Part shown: positions 8,974-19,953 of the stretch, in pieces
Position numbering within the stretch: the stretch's first letter is position 1
Layout: every line of letters starts with the position of its first letter
NCBI RefSeq assembly: GCF_027921745.1
Contig: NC_079239.1
Span: forward strand, 1,081,501 to 1,145,500
Reading direction: 5' to 3'
DNA: 64,000 nucleotides
Source of the DNA: Schizosaccharomyces osmophilus
Taxonomy: Eukaryota; Ascomycota; Schizosaccharomycetes; Schizosaccharomycetales; Schizosaccharomycetaceae
Position numbers and translations under genes: made by a program
The notes under the pieces: model-generated
Databases searched by the model: none
Told to the model about the DNA's origin: nothing
The model's input: the letters and a program-made list of their open reading frames with translations, nothing else

Positions 8974-9830
8974 CTTCATATTACAAAATTCTCGTGAACG
9001 CAGCTTGTTTCTAACATTTTTATGCATATTGTCCCTTTGCCGAGTCCTCATCTTTAAGGAATGACAATTTGGAAATCTTTCAAATTTTTATAACCGTCGT
9101 TTGTCAATAAGCAATTACAAAAGTCCCTATTTGACATCTTATTCCCCGTTCTTTTATAACCGATCTTCAAAATGATACGAAAATTTGTTTGAAACAATTT
9201 GCTCCTTTATTAAGAGCTTCATGAACGAAATATGCGTTTTCCCTATCCGTCGTTTTCTTACACTCCACAGTTGATGCCGATAAGCCGTTCGTAAGCTTGA
9301 ATGACTCGGAATGATTCATGATTCTTTATATACAGCGTCCCTTACTTTGAATCACATCGAAGACAACCAAAGTAGCTCCTCGTGCTTTTTGTGGGACAGA
9401 CAATTTCATAGACTATTCTATTCCTTTTTTCATGGCTCATAAAATTTATGAAATACTATAGTTACAAATTATTATGAGACAAAACCAATATAGTACGTAG
9501 TAACTCTATTTGAAAACAATCTTTACTGATGATTCATTACTTTCGAAACAATACTTTTTTATACTCAAGAGATTTCTTTAATTAACTTTTTCATTCTCAA
9601 ATTTATTTAATGCTGATTATATTGTAGTAACAGTTATTGAGGTGAATCCCATTAAATTTGAAAAACATCTCACCCAACCGTCTCTAATTGATCTCCAGTA
9701 TACATTTAAGACAGGTAATTTCTGTATCATCTAAATTTATCTACAGTCCTGCTTCGTATCTGTTAAATAAGCGTTGTTCATTGAAGAAATATACACCATA
9801 ATCAGCCTTTATATAACAAATTATAAAAAG

Positions 9831-9838
9831 CAGTCACA
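9831..9838 (+). promoter_or_regulatory. Orphan HomolD box
   Basis: CAGTCACA matches the HomolD element that serves as a TATA analogue in Schizosaccharomyces ribosomal protein promoters. No ribosomal protein gene follows, and it sits in the gap between two converging genes. Confidence 0.45.
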
Positions 9839-9873
9839 CGTATTTCCCCAATTTCGTTGAAGCTCATTAAACG

Positions 9874-9886
9874 GTAAACAAACATA
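9874..9886 (+). promoter_or_regulatory. FLEX (Mei4 forkhead) motif
   Basis: GTAAACAAACATA is an exact 13-bp match to the FLEX consensus GTAAACAAACA(A/T)A, bound by the meiotic forkhead factor Mei4. It lies 36 bp after the orphan HomolD box, in a gap with no known gene. Confidence 0.5.
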
Positions 9887-10389
9887 GGCGAAATCGTCCG
9901 CCGTTGGTAGTGACAGAAAAGCAGCAAGAGCTTCCCACTCGCCGATCGTGTTTTTCTTGTAAAGAAGTTGCTTTATAATTTAACTGAACAGGTAGCACTC
10001 GTACATGATCAGAAAACAATTTGATTCAATCGCTCTCCGGGAAACTTGCATTACAATGCTCATGAAATATCAAGTCTATATATCAATATGATTTTAAAGT
10101 ATATTTTTGAATTGAACTATTCAATGCCGAAGGGATTATTAAACTAAATATTAGAAAGCATATATATGTACACGACTATAATTGCAAACCAATCCAAGGC
10201 CTGTCTTTATAGAAGAAAAAGGGATACAGTTGGTCCACTGAGTAAATGAATATAAAACTTTTGCAAACGAACGCGATACCGAAATTGAATAGGGTGTATA
10301 ACTCAAAAGGAAGGAAAACAACCAAGCCTGAAAAACTATAACACAAAAAGGTAATTATTGATATTATACAGTCGAAACCTGCTTTGCGC

Positions 10390-11577
10390 CTAAGTTTTAT
10401 ATGCGTTAGACTCGGCAGCGTCACTGGAGACAGCCTCTTGTGTAGTTAATGGAATATAATTGCCTTGATCGGCGGGTTTTTGCTCAGGCTTTGTGTACAG
10501 GAACGTAGCGGCAATGACAAGGCCTACACCGACGACAAAAGCAAACGTGATCTTGAAATCCAACAAATAAACACTGACCAAAGAAGACAAAATGATACTG
10601 ATACTAGTCGAAAAGTTCTTCATAATATTATCGGCAAAAGCAACACAGAGTGCTACAATGATACCACCGAACGCTTGAAGCAAGATAGCTAACCAAACGA
10701 CAGGGTTGTAGCCATAGAAAAATCCCTTTTGAACAATATTGGAGTAGTCGCTAACGGCAATTGTGAATATACAGGGCACAATGGAAAAGAAGGAAAGTTG
10801 AACATTACGGACCCATAAAGAGGGATTTGTACCCTTTAAAACCTTTTCAAAGTAAACGCCGGCTAAGCCACTAATTAAGCAAGCAATAAGAACGGCAGTA
10901 AATCCGGTCAATGGATTCATAGAAGAATCAACGGGTGATTTGCTGTCAGAAGCCAAGTTTTGCAATTGCACGATCGCAATGCCACCGGTCAAAATGAAAA
11001 GAGAGAGCCACTTTGTAAGACCAAGCTTGCGATGGAGCAAGGCGACAGAAAAAATCGCCGTGGTAAGAATCTTCAACTGATAGGTTACTTGGAAAATAGC
11101 GACCGAAAGATTACCAGCGGCCACGTATTGCAAGTTGTTTTGGCATGTATAGAGGAAAGCAGGAATCCCCAATTTCCAACTGTCTCCACCAAAAATTTGA
11201 GACAAGAAGGTTCTCAAGCGAGCCTCACTGCCAACATTTCTTCGAAACTGATAGTATCCGATGACAAAACAGACAGTCAATTTGATCATCTCATTTAACA
11301 AAACAGCGGTAGAGGTAAAATACCGTTTATCAGCATAACCAGGCATAATACGAGAGTAATTTAAGGTCTAATAAACAGAGGTTAATATTTGTACATCCTT
11401 TATGGGCTCAATTCTCAAAAGAAAACCGATGATGCTCAGGAGTATTCACCCTCTGATTCCTCACCCATTCACGATGCATACCAGAATAAGGGCACTGTTT
11501 TGAACTGTCAGCAATGCAAGAGCTATGTATTTCATAGGGATGCCTCCAAGCTTCACTTCATCACCTTTGCCAGCCAT
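10390..11577 (-). CDS. gms1: UDP-galactose transporter of the Golgi
   Basis: There are two exons, 11482..11577 and 10390..11367, giving 357 residues (S. pombe Gms1 is 353). Exon 1 encodes MAGKGDEVKLGGIPMKYIAL and TVQNSALIL up to the donor GTATGC. Exon 2 resumes TLNYSRIMPGYADKRYFTST, which matches the family without a gap. About ten hydrophobic segments are visible. The nucleotide-sugar transporter signatures YTCQNNLQYVAAGNL and FQVTYQLKILTTAIFSV are intact. It imports UDP-galactose into the Golgi lumen in exchange for UMP for galactomannan synthesis. The internal ATG at 11346 would lose the first membrane segment, so the upstream exon start is preferred. Confidence 0.94.
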
Positions 11578-13324
11578 GATAGAAAAAATATTATCTTAAT
11601 AGTTGGTTTAAATAAACAAAATATGCTTCACACTTAGCGAAAGAGCAGGTCCCAGTAAACAATGGATTGGGGAAAGAATGAAAAAAAGAACTCGAATCCC
11701 GGCACAGTTGGTGGAGTCCAACTTTGAGTTACCTCAATCCCCTAAAGCTTAGTCGACACTCCACGTGAATAAGACAGTGCAACAATGTACGTAAAATAGA
11801 ATAACGAAAATGCTTCCGATACCGCAAACAAATCTTACCAGCTATGTTTGGTCGTAAACAATGGGAAATTTTAAATCATTCCTATGATAAATTGAAGGAC
11901 GGATGAATTGATAAGAGTTATAATTATGCTTCTAAGAAGAACAATGGTAGCACTTTTAATGCTTTCAGTTTGAAATGGTTTGGACGGTAAAGGTTTCATG
12001 AAACCAAGGGACTAAATGTGGACCTTTAAGCTTTCGAGGAGTTGATGAATTACCTCGGGCTGGAAGTGAATACTACTTTTCCCATGTACGCCTTCTCTTC
12101 ATTTGAAAACCGCGTTTTGGAAGGGCGGTTTGGAAAATTATGAATTCGTAAACGATTTGACTGGACACTACCTTTTCGATTTATTTTCTTTATAACTTTC
12201 TATACAATTGAGGCTTGATTGAAAGGGAGTGGAATAAAAAGTCTTTTCATGCCATTTGTTCTCAATGGCTTTAATGAAACCCTCAACGTCGTAGTGAAAT
12301 GACATTTGCATTCAAGAATTACAAACTCTCTAGTTTGACTCTTGCAGTTGATTTAATAATTATTGCAGGTACGATGTGGTCAAACGTACATCTATATCGA
12401 TCCGTTCATGACAAGCAATCCATAATCTCAGATGCGTTTCGCCAGACTATGGTCACCAATCTCATTTTTATTTAAAGCTTGTAGAAAAGCAAGGACCATA
12501 TAAACTCGACGAGCAGCAACATTTTCATCATGTTGGTAGAAACCCATTCATTCTTTCGGAAGGATTGTCACAAAGACCCTTGAATTACTAGATTGAAATG
12601 GCAAACAAGCTTTCCTTGTTTGCTCCATGTACTCAGAATTTGTGGGTACCTGTTTGTACGAGTGCTAGCGGCTTGGCAAACCAAGACGAAAACAAGCAAA
12701 TCAAAATAAAGCCTGCGTTTGTCAGGTTCAATTCGAAACATTTCAACTCTTCTTTTTTTTTTTTCCACGAATGCATTTGCCTAGTGATATATAAATCGCT
12801 GTCTGAATTTGAAACCACCCTACGAAGTCCCGATGAATTTTAGCATGGATCAACCAGAAAATCGCTTGAAACCATCAAAATTATAAAATGAAACTGTTTT
12901 GTTTTTCCGTTTGACGGACTCCTTTACTTGTTTCTTTTGTCGTGATGGTGGACGTAAACCAAAGGCATCTTATTTTAAATTAGGTCAAACCACTGCTATT
13001 CTGTTCTATATTCAATTTATTTTTCTTTTCTGATATATATTTTGTGTAATCTGCCGTTATAAATGCTGTTTCGTTTGCCTGCCCGAATTTCATACAGACG
13101 CTTCTTCCCTACACGTAAGAGGTTCTCTCTAAAACGTAGTCATCTTCTTACTCTTCCTGCCGTGTCTATTTAGCACAAAACACTTATATTCTTCATACAT
13201 TCAAGCATATTTGGACTTGAATATATACGAGAGCGGCTAGATTCGTTAGAATTTGTGGATTCATAAAAGAAAATTCTGCCGTCTGGAAAATTGGGATTTC
13301 TCCAAGGTTCCTGGCAAAAGTGAT
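11578..13324. other. 1.75-kb divergent promoter region of gms1 and vcx1
   Basis: No gene was recognised. A nested hairpin lies at 11664-11740. Forkhead-core GTAAACA sites occur at 11655 and 11854, and TATA-like ATATATA lies near 13220 before vcx1. An 81-codon frame at 12598-12843 overlaps an antisense frame and shows no family resemblance. Confidence 0.4.
11664..11740. other. Nested stem-loop upstream of gms1
   Basis: Three nested complementary blocks can be seen: GGATTG (11664) with CAATCC (11735), AACTC with GAGTT, and GTTGG with CCAAC. On the minus strand GGGATTCGAGTTC (11688-11700) resembles a tRNA B box and is followed by seven T. No complete cloverleaf can be drawn. It lies ~90-165 nt before the gms1 ATG, so it may be in the leader. 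Confidence 0.35.
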
Positions 13325-14642
13325 ATGATTGAAAGATTAAAGATAGCTAAAACTCGTCTGGAAGCTATGAATTCATTTCAATACTCTGGTGATCGAAGAG
13401 AACGTCTCCCTTTGCTTGGGGATGAGCGCGATCATTCCATGGCCCGACACAATGCTATTTTAACTACAAAATCCGTTCTCACATCAAATTATATTAATAT
13501 TCTGTTAGTTTTTGTCCCCATTGGTCTTCTTGTTGGATGGTTTCAATGTAATGCAAAGTATGTCTTCTTTTTGAATATGCTTGCAATTATCCCTCTCTCT
13601 TCCCTTCTTAGCTTTGCTACTGAACAACTAGCATCTGACAGTGGCCCTACTATTGGAGGATTGTTGAACGCTAGGTAAGTCGATTTGTTTGCACAGAAAG
13701 CCCCGTTGCCACGAAGCTTCTTTTGGAAATTCTATTCGTATTTTTATACTAACCGTTTTCAGTTTTGGTAATGCAATTGAACTTATTGTTGGTGTTTTGG
13801 CTCTAAGACGCGGTGAAATCCGTATCGTACAAGCTTCTATGCTTGGCTCCATTTTGTCAAACTTACTATTGGTATTTGGTATGTGCCTTGTAACGGCAGG
13901 AATCCGACGCCAAATCGCCAGGTTCAATGTTACTGTTGCTCAAACTATGGCTGCTATGCTTGCTTTGTCTACTGCCAGCATCATTATTCCTGCCGCTTTC
14001 CATTTTAGTGTTCCCGACAACAAGGCTAGCGAAACAGCTTTGCTTCAAGTTTCTCGCGGTACGGCCGTCATTGTACTAGTTGTTTATCTCTTATTATTGG
14101 TTTTCCAACTGAAAACTCATAAACATGTCTGCAGAGATGTTAGTGAATCGGAAGAAGAAGAAGATCAGGAACCCGTCCTTGGATTATACGCTTCCATCTT
14201 CGTTCTTGGTTTAGTTACTGTTTTTGTATCCTTATGTGCTGATTATTTAGTTGGTTCTATTGATGCCTTAGTGGAAGAAATCAACATTTCCAAAACTTTT
14301 GTCGGTTTAATTGTTCTGCCAGTAGTTGCTAATGCCGCCGAACATGTCACAGCCGTTATTGTATCTTACCGCGGCCAAATGGATTTGGCGCTTGGTGTTG
14401 CTATCGGTTCTAGTATTCAAATTTCTATGTTTTTGGCTCCTTTTTTGGTTATTGTTGGTTGGTTCATCTCTCAGCCATTGACGCTATACTTCGAGTCTTT
14501 GGAAACAGTAATTTTATTCGTTTCTGTTTTCTTGGTTAATTACTTAATTCAAGATGGAGCTTCCCATTGGCTTGAAGGTGTCCAGCTCCTTGCTCTTTAC
14601 GCCATTGTTGTTTTGGCATTCTTTTACTTCCCGACTCAGTAA
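13325..14642 (+). CDS. vcx1: Vacuolar Ca2+/H+ exchanger
   Basis: There are two exons, 13325..13674 and 13763..14642, giving 409 residues (S. pombe Vcx1 is about 412). The donor GTAAGT and the acceptor TTTTCAG restore LLNASFGNAIELIVGVLALRRGE, the first alpha-repeat of the CaCA superfamily with the GNAIE cation motif. The second alpha-repeat is VVANAAEHVTAVIVS. Eleven or so membrane segments follow a cytosolic N-terminus of about 60 residues. An acidic loop (SESEEEEDQE) separates the two halves, as in CAX proteins. It loads the vacuole with Ca2+ using the proton gradient. The open frame extends upstream of this ATG without another ATG, so the start at 13325 is chosen. Confidence 0.93.
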
Positions 14643-15294
14643 GTTAGTGCTGGGCTGATTTATTTTTTTCTTAATGAAGCTTTGACAGTTGTCGACCTTC
14701 TTTTATGAGTAGAGTATCTATGTGTGAAATAAAAAACTATTGAATAATTTTTCGACTTTTTTTTTTCTTTAAATGATAGTATGAATGTACAAATATTTGT
14801 ACATCAAAATTAGTCCATCTTCTTTTAAAATACATAGGCCACGCTTCTTTTTTTTGCTATTCACGAAGCAGACCAATACTCATATGCAATTTTCTTACTC
14901 GATTTTACAGTAGCACTGTCATCACCAATTACGAAGTGCAATACTATTTAAATACATAACGAAGCCCCATTGAGCATTTGCCTATTCTGACAGAGAACCA
15001 ACGGGTTTACTTGTATGTATACCATCTGGTCGTACCTAGTTTAACCAAACCTCAAATTTCCTTTCCCTACATAAGTCATACTGCCCAACAAATCAAAGAG
15101 AAAATAAAGGAATATCATAGCATTACTTTTAATGTATTATTCACTCTTTTAGCAATCTACCAGGCTTTCTTCAATATTTACTCTAAAACTAATTGAGAAC
15201 TTGTCTAGTTATTTATGTAATTACGTTTTCCTTCTCCATACCTTTTCCTAGTTTATTTATTCAAGGCTGATTAAAATACTAAGTAATCTAAACA
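14643..15294. other. vcx1-mad3 intergenic region
   Basis: This is the vcx1 3' flank and mad3 promoter. It contains the perfect 20-bp palindrome at 14785-14804. A 72-codon frame at 14978-15196 lacks an ATG and is not called. Confidence 0.4.
14785..14804. repeat. Perfect 20-bp palindrome downstream of vcx1
   Basis: The sequence ATGTACAAATATTTGTACAT equals its own reverse complement. It holds two GTAC half sites separated by eight A/T bases and lies 143 bp after the vcx1 stop codon. Confidence 0.9.
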
Positions 15295-16236
15295 ATGAAT
15301 TCGACAGCGAAACAAAACCAGGCATCTATCGATATAATCGAACAAGCAAAAGAGAATATTGAGCCTAGAAGGCAAGGCCATTCTGCTTCTGCAATCAGCA
15401 AAACATTTTCTAATGATCATGAGCAAAAAGTCAGCAACCAACTGCACGAAGAAAGAATAAACTTTGAGGAAAAACTTCAACAATCGGACAGAGAGGAGGA
15501 TCCTTTACAAATATGGATTGACTATATTCAATGGACTTTAAACTCTTATCCTCAAGGTAATACTACGGAAAGTGGGTTGCTTTCTTTGTTAGAACGTTGC
15601 TCTCAGCAATTTACAAAAGCGCCCGCTTATAAAAGCGATATACGCTACCTTCGTATTTGGATGCAATATGCGAAGTACGTAGAGGATCCAGCTGAACTTT
15701 TCTCCTTTTTATCTCTTCATGAAATAGGCACGAACTTTTCACTTTATTACGAAGAATTTGCAGGTTACTATGAATCAAATGGATTATACACAAAAGCTGA
15801 AGATGTCTATCAAAAAGGGTTTCTCCGAAAGGCTAAACCTTTCGCTCGATTTCAGCAACGTTATGATCAGTTTGTCCATCGTAGAGTCATATATGCTCCT
15901 GATACTTTTTCTGCGAGGCCAATTAATGAGTATCCTCCTTTGCAGACTACTTTCCAACTATCTAATCCTCAACCTGAAAACGGACGATCCGAAGCGTCTG
16001 TTCCAGATGCACGACAATTTTCTGTTTTTTCGGATCCTGATGCTATCGATTCTTCAAACGGTAAATCCAGCAATCCCTCCTCATGGGAAAATTTTGGAAC
16101 TGTGGAGCAGAAAAGGAAAGAAAATACGATTCCTTCTCGTGCCTGGGTCGGTGAAACTTTACAGACACAGTCCTCTCGTAAAGTTGATCCATTGAATAAT
16201 TTTTCTGTTTATCAAGATGAAAATTCCTCCAAATAA
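15295..16236 (+). CDS. mad3: Spindle assembly checkpoint protein Mad3
   Basis: This single exon gives 313 residues (S. pombe Mad3 is 310). An N-terminal KEN box (AKENIEP, residues 19-25) is followed by the Mad3/BubR1 TPR-like region at residues ~70-200 (PLQIWIDYIQWTLNSYPQG, YLRIWMQYAKYVEDP, FYE-type helices). A second KEN (KRKENTIP) lies near residue 275. There is no kinase domain, which separates Mad3 from Bub1. The protein is part of the mitotic checkpoint complex: its KEN boxes block Slp1/Cdc20-APC/C until kinetochores attach. The gene is convergent with the Sua5 gene, with only 176 nt between stops. Confidence 0.95.
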   Translation: MNSTAKQNQASIDIIEQAKENIEPRRQGHSASAISKTFSNDHEQKVSNQLHEERINFEEKLQQSDREEDPLQIWIDYIQWTLNSYPQGNTTESGLLSLLERCSQQFTKAPAYKSDIRYLRIWMQYAKYVEDPAELFSFLSLHEIGTNFSLYYEEFAGYYESNGLYTKAEDVYQKGFLRKAKPFARFQQRYDQFVHRRVIYAPDTFSARPINEYPPLQTTFQLSNPQPENGRSEASVPDARQFSVFSDPDAIDSSNGKSSNPSSWENFGTVEQKRKENTIPSRAWVGETLQTQSSRKVDPLNNFSVYQDENSSK

Positions 16237-16412
16237 TCTCTCTCTTTCGACTACAAACGAAATTCTATTTCCTTTTGCAAATATATACGATAAATTGTGG
16301 ATCAGTGTGTCAAATTCTAAACCTGTCCAAGTCGTCTTTCATTTTTTATCATATATAAAGCAGACTAATAATAAAATATAAATAATTTATTGACCGAATG
16401 CATAATGAAAGA

Positions 16413-17696
16413 CTAACTTGGAGAATCTTTAGTAAAAACCATAGACGCAGCTTTCGAAAGACGATTCATTATAGCCAATCCTTCATTGTCTTCAGCAACA
16501 CCTTCCACTAAAACAAAATCCACACCTTTTAAATCCAATTCACGTAAATGAGCAAACAAGTTTTTTGTTATTTCGGAACCTTCTTCTCCTAAATCAAGAA
16601 AAGTCAAGTTGCTGAATTCCCCAAAAACCTCCTTTTTCCATTTTCTGCTACATAAAACTCCAATCCTGGCTTCATCTTTATCCATATTTTTCTGTCTTAA
16701 CTGATCATATAAACAATCCATTGCTTCGCGTTCTTTGTAGTCTAAAAACAGCATAACTTTTGCAGTAGGGGAATAGTGTCGATATTTCATACCTGGAGTT
16801 TGAGGAATAAAGTTTTTTTCCGTATTTACTGCTGTAGGTTTATACACTTGAGTATTCACCCAAACCCCTCCACAGTCCCGAATTTGTTCGAGACTAACAC
16901 CACCTGGACGTAGAATAACAGGCGGATAACAAAGACCATTAACTACAGTGCTTTCAAGTCCGACACCACAAGAACCGCCATCTAATATTAAAGGTATTTT
17001 CCCTTGCAGATCATTATATACGTGTTTAGCCTGGGTGGGTGAAGGTCGAGTAGAAGCGTTTGCCGACGGAGCGGCTAAAGGAACATCAGAGAGAGCCATC
17101 AATGCAAGAGCAACGGGATGTTGAGGCATTCTAACAGCAAAAGTAGGTTGATTTGCTGTGACTATCGGCGACACTGGTGGATGCTCATTGTTTTTTACAG
17201 GGAGAATAATAGAAAGAGGCCCTGGCCAGAATCGATCAATTAATGGCTTATAAATCTGCGGGATTAAAGAGCTATCCGGCAAGTCACTGTCTTTTGATTT
17301 TAGAGGTTGGCCCTTCGAAATAAGCCTACGAAGTTGATCTAGAGAAGCAATGTGCACGATTAAGGGGTTATCTGCTGGACGGTTTTTAGCCTTGTAGATT
17401 GAGTAAACAGCATCAGTCCTTCTTGCATCAGCACCCAAGCCGTAAACCGTTTCGGTAGGGAAAGCTACAGGATCATTTGTATTTTTCAAAAGTTCAGCAG
17501 CTTCTTGTAAAGCGCTCAAAGTATTTGAAGGTTCAATAAGGAGCTTTGCTGTATCAAAGGGATGCTCGTTTGGGTCCTCTGGCTTGCCAAACTTTATTAA
17601 AGACGAATCGACCGTTCGAATTCTTGTAATTGTCGACATTGTACGATAGGAAAGGCTAAAAAAAGCCAGGGGTCTCAATGAATCCAATAAATGCAA
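16413..17696 (-). CDS. sua5: Threonylcarbamoyl-AMP synthase Sua5 (tRNA t6A)
   Basis: The frame is 427 residues from the first ATG (17696), or 408 from the second ATG at 17639 (MSTITRIR). The latter equals the S. pombe length as I remember it. The YrdC domain (residues ~70-260) has FPTETVYGLGADA, KAKNRPADNPLIVHI, FWPGPLSIIL and PSANAST. The C-terminal Sua5 domain starts near TPGMKYRHYSP. The enzyme makes L-threonylcarbamoyl-AMP from Thr, bicarbonate and ATP; Kae1 (cytosol) or Qri7 (mitochondria) then transfers it to A37 of ANN-decoding tRNAs. The 19-residue extension is hydrophobic, with Arg and no acidic residue except one Asp. It could be a mitochondrial targeting signal used from the upstream start. 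Qri7 is encoded at the right end of this window. Confidence 0.93.
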   Translation of the reverse strand: MHLLDSLRPLAFFSLSYRTMSTITRIRTVDSSLIKFGKPEDPNEHPFDTAKLLIEPSNTLSALQEAAELLKNTNDPVAFPTETVYGLGADARRTDAVYSIYKAKNRPADNPLIVHIASLDQLRRLISKGQPLKSKDSDLPDSSLIPQIYKPLIDRFWPGPLSIILPVKNNEHPPVSPIVTANQPTFAVRMPQHPVALALMALSDVPLAAPSANASTRPSPTQAKHVYNDLQGKIPLILDGGSCGVGLESTVVNGLCYPPVILRPGGVSLEQIRDCGGVWVNTQVYKPTAVNTEKNFIPQTPGMKYRHYSPTAKVMLFLDYKEREAMDCLYDQLRQKNMDKDEARIGVLCSRKWKKEVFGEFSNLTFLDLGEEGSEITKNLFAHLRELDLKGVDFVLVEGVAEDNEGLAIMNRLSKAASMVFTKDSPS

Positions 17697-18421
17697 TTTG
17701 TAAATCGAATTAATATAATAAAGAGAATCAGAATGGAAGCCAACGGAAATAAAATCTTAAGTTGACCCTTTCAAAATTTCCACAAAACCAGAATAAAACA
17801 CCACTAACAACGTAAGATTGGGTTTCCTTAAACTATAATATCCCAAAAATCATCTAAAGAACCAAATTTCCTTTCAATTTGCTCGTTTGATCCGTTTTAT
17901 GATTTCCTGCAACACTTGTTTAGTAATTCGAACGTATTGCCAAGAAGAAAAATGAGTCTAAGACCATCAACGAGAAGACGATGATTACTACAATATAGAA
18001 GAAGAACAAAAAAAAAAGAGGGTAGTTACTAGATTGAAGTATTATTTTATTGAATTCAAAGTTGAATTGTTCATTATGATGAAGAATAGCATAGCATGTT
18101 AGAATGAGTTGTCTCATCTATTAGTAAAGACTTTTTAAGTAATATCTATCTAATGAGTTAGACACATTTTTACGATATAGTCATTATACAAATATGGCAT
18201 ACAAGCGCTTTAGGAAAATCATGACAGAAGACCGGCCGTATTAATACTGGTTTTAGCCAAAGTAAAATAAGGAAGAACCAGATTGAAGGATATAATTACC
18301 AAAGAAAGCGTGCATAAAGAGATTTGTTCATGCATAAGCTTGATTTCATGCTATCTTGGGCGTTAACGGCATGTAAAAAGAAAAAGGAAAATAGGAAAGG
18401 GTAAATGTACGTTTTGATTTT
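17697..18421. other. Sua5 promoter and ufe1 3' flank
   Basis: Both flanking genes read leftward. A 65-codon ATG-initiated frame on the minus strand (17920-18117) encodes a Phe-rich hydrophobic stretch without recognisable family. It lies in T-rich DNA and is not called. Confidence 0.35.
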
Positions 18422-19636
18422 TTAAACAATTCGATCCAAAGCCAACAAGACTAAGCCAAGGATAGTAAAGAGGAAGAAGAAGATTTTAGCTGTCCGGCTA
18501 CTTCGTGATTTAGCATGAACGAGTTGACGGTTTCCGCCAGTAATTGAATCAGCAACATTCATAGCGTCTTCATATAACTTTTCCGCTGCAGTAGATTGAA
18601 TGGAAAGATGAGTAGATATTTCCGTCTGTAATCTCGCAATTTCAGCTAAGGATTTCCCTGTTTCTTGTACTTGTTGCATTGTATGCTCGAATTCCTGCAA
18701 CATGAGATCATTATCTTGTTCCAGTTGCACCAGTTGCTCCTGACTGAAGTAATTTGGAAGCTCAGAATCAGGGATTTCTGCGGAAGACATATCACTCGTT
18801 TGCTGTGGATGCAAGATGTCTGACATGATTGTCTTTCTTTCTTGAGCTCGTCTCAGTCTCAAATCTTGAAGTTGATACAAAGAGGAAGAGACGTCTGAGA
18901 GTTCATTCTGTAGATACCATAATATAGAAGAACAATGAGCAACTATCGTTTCAGATTTTGTAAGTTTTTCGGGACTCTTTAAGCCTTGCAGCCACCCGGT
19001 CCGTTTGGGGATTTGGCTTTGTTTGTCTAGAGGTAAATAAGTTAAAATCGCAAAATTGACGAAAAGCTTTCAAATACCTTTCAACTTTTTTTGAAGAGAA
19101 CCGATTTTTTGAACGCAAGAGTTGATGATTGTTGAGGCCTCATGGTCAATTTCATCTCGCTGTAAATCATTCAGCTCCAGCTTGGAAAGCTCCTCCAATG
19201 AGGATTCCATTAACGGTTTTGATAGTTTATGAACATTGGAAACAGCTTGGCCCTTCAAATACGCTCCACGGATCTTCTCAAGAAACGTACAAAGATGAAC
19301 AATTGTATTATGCTAGAATGATTAGTGGTTAAGACACTTTCGGTATTTAAGAGGAATTGCTGACGTATAGAAAGAGAAAGGAGAAGTCGTCGAACTGCTT
19401 TCAGAGATATACATTGAATATTAAATCACGAGGATTCTTTACAATGGTATCTTTTGCTCTCTTTTCTTCAATCAGTAACAGCAATTCGCTTCAAATGTTC
19501 ATCTTACGATTATATAAGCTTCTGCGAGAAAACCATCTTGAACATTCGAAAGTTTGGGCTTTCTCAGAGAAAGGGTTTCCAAGTCTACGTTCCCTTTTTT
19601 TATGAATCCAAAAAATTCGTTTGTTCTGTTTGCCAT
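18422..19636 (-). CDS. ufe1: ER Qa-SNARE Ufe1 (syntaxin 18 family)
   Basis: There are three exons, 19508..19636, 19078..19312 and 18422..19026, giving 322 residues (S. pombe Ufe1 is about 319). Exon 1 encodes MANRTNEFFGFIKKGN and ends FLAEAYII. Exon 2 continues HNTIVHLCTFLEKIRGAYL, and the join aligns without a gap to the N-terminal helix of budding-yeast Ufe1. Exon 3 holds the SNARE motif with zero-layer Gln in IARLQTEIS and a C-terminal anchor (FFFLFTILGLVLLALDRIV). It is the ER t-SNARE for Golgi-to-ER COPI vesicles. Intron 1 (195 nt) is long and contains decoy donor/acceptor pairs; intron 2 is 51 nt. The exon 1 junction is the least certain part. Confidence 0.88.
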
Positions 19637-19953
19637 CTTTCAAGACGAATATCCTCGATTTCTACTCATATATACTGTCTAATTGAAATAAATACTAAGC
19701 GTTTCTGATTCCCTATAAAACGACCCAGATGTTTTCTTAGCTTAGAGTTCTGTAGGACTACAAAATTCCAATTTAACACAACCCAGCGACTAACGCTAGT
19801 GGTCCAAACTAGTTATGATATTTTAACAGAAACAGCTAGTTGCTGTTCGGCATGCTTTGATGTTTATTTTTTTTAGTGTGAATACGCCTTGGATGCCGCT
19901 GATTTGTTTGTTTGCTTACACTCAGTAGTTTGTTGAAATCAGTTTACGTACTT

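Larger units (their letters stand above)
8974..10389. other. 1.4-kb convergent gap with promoter-like motifs
   Basis: The gap lies between two converging genes (pre10 and gms1). It lacks a recognisable gene, yet on the plus strand it carries a TATA-like TTTATATAAC (9808-9817), a HomolD box (9831-9838) and an exact FLEX/Mei4 motif (9874-9886). A GC-richer patch follows at about 9890-9950. No protein was found. Confidence 0.5.

Noticed and set aside
11681-11740. tRNA gene on the minus strand before gms1
   Set aside because: A B-box-like sequence and T run are present, but acceptor and T stems do not pair and the anticodon loop has the wrong size.
12598-12843. 81-codon ATG frame before vcx1
   Set aside because: Low-complexity Phe run, antisense frame overlaps, no recognisable homologue.
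17920-18117. 65-codon frame with a hydrophobic Phe-rich stretch between ufe1 and sua5
   Set aside because: The membrane-like segment comes from T-rich DNA; no homologue known. Kept here as the best of the unassigned small frames.
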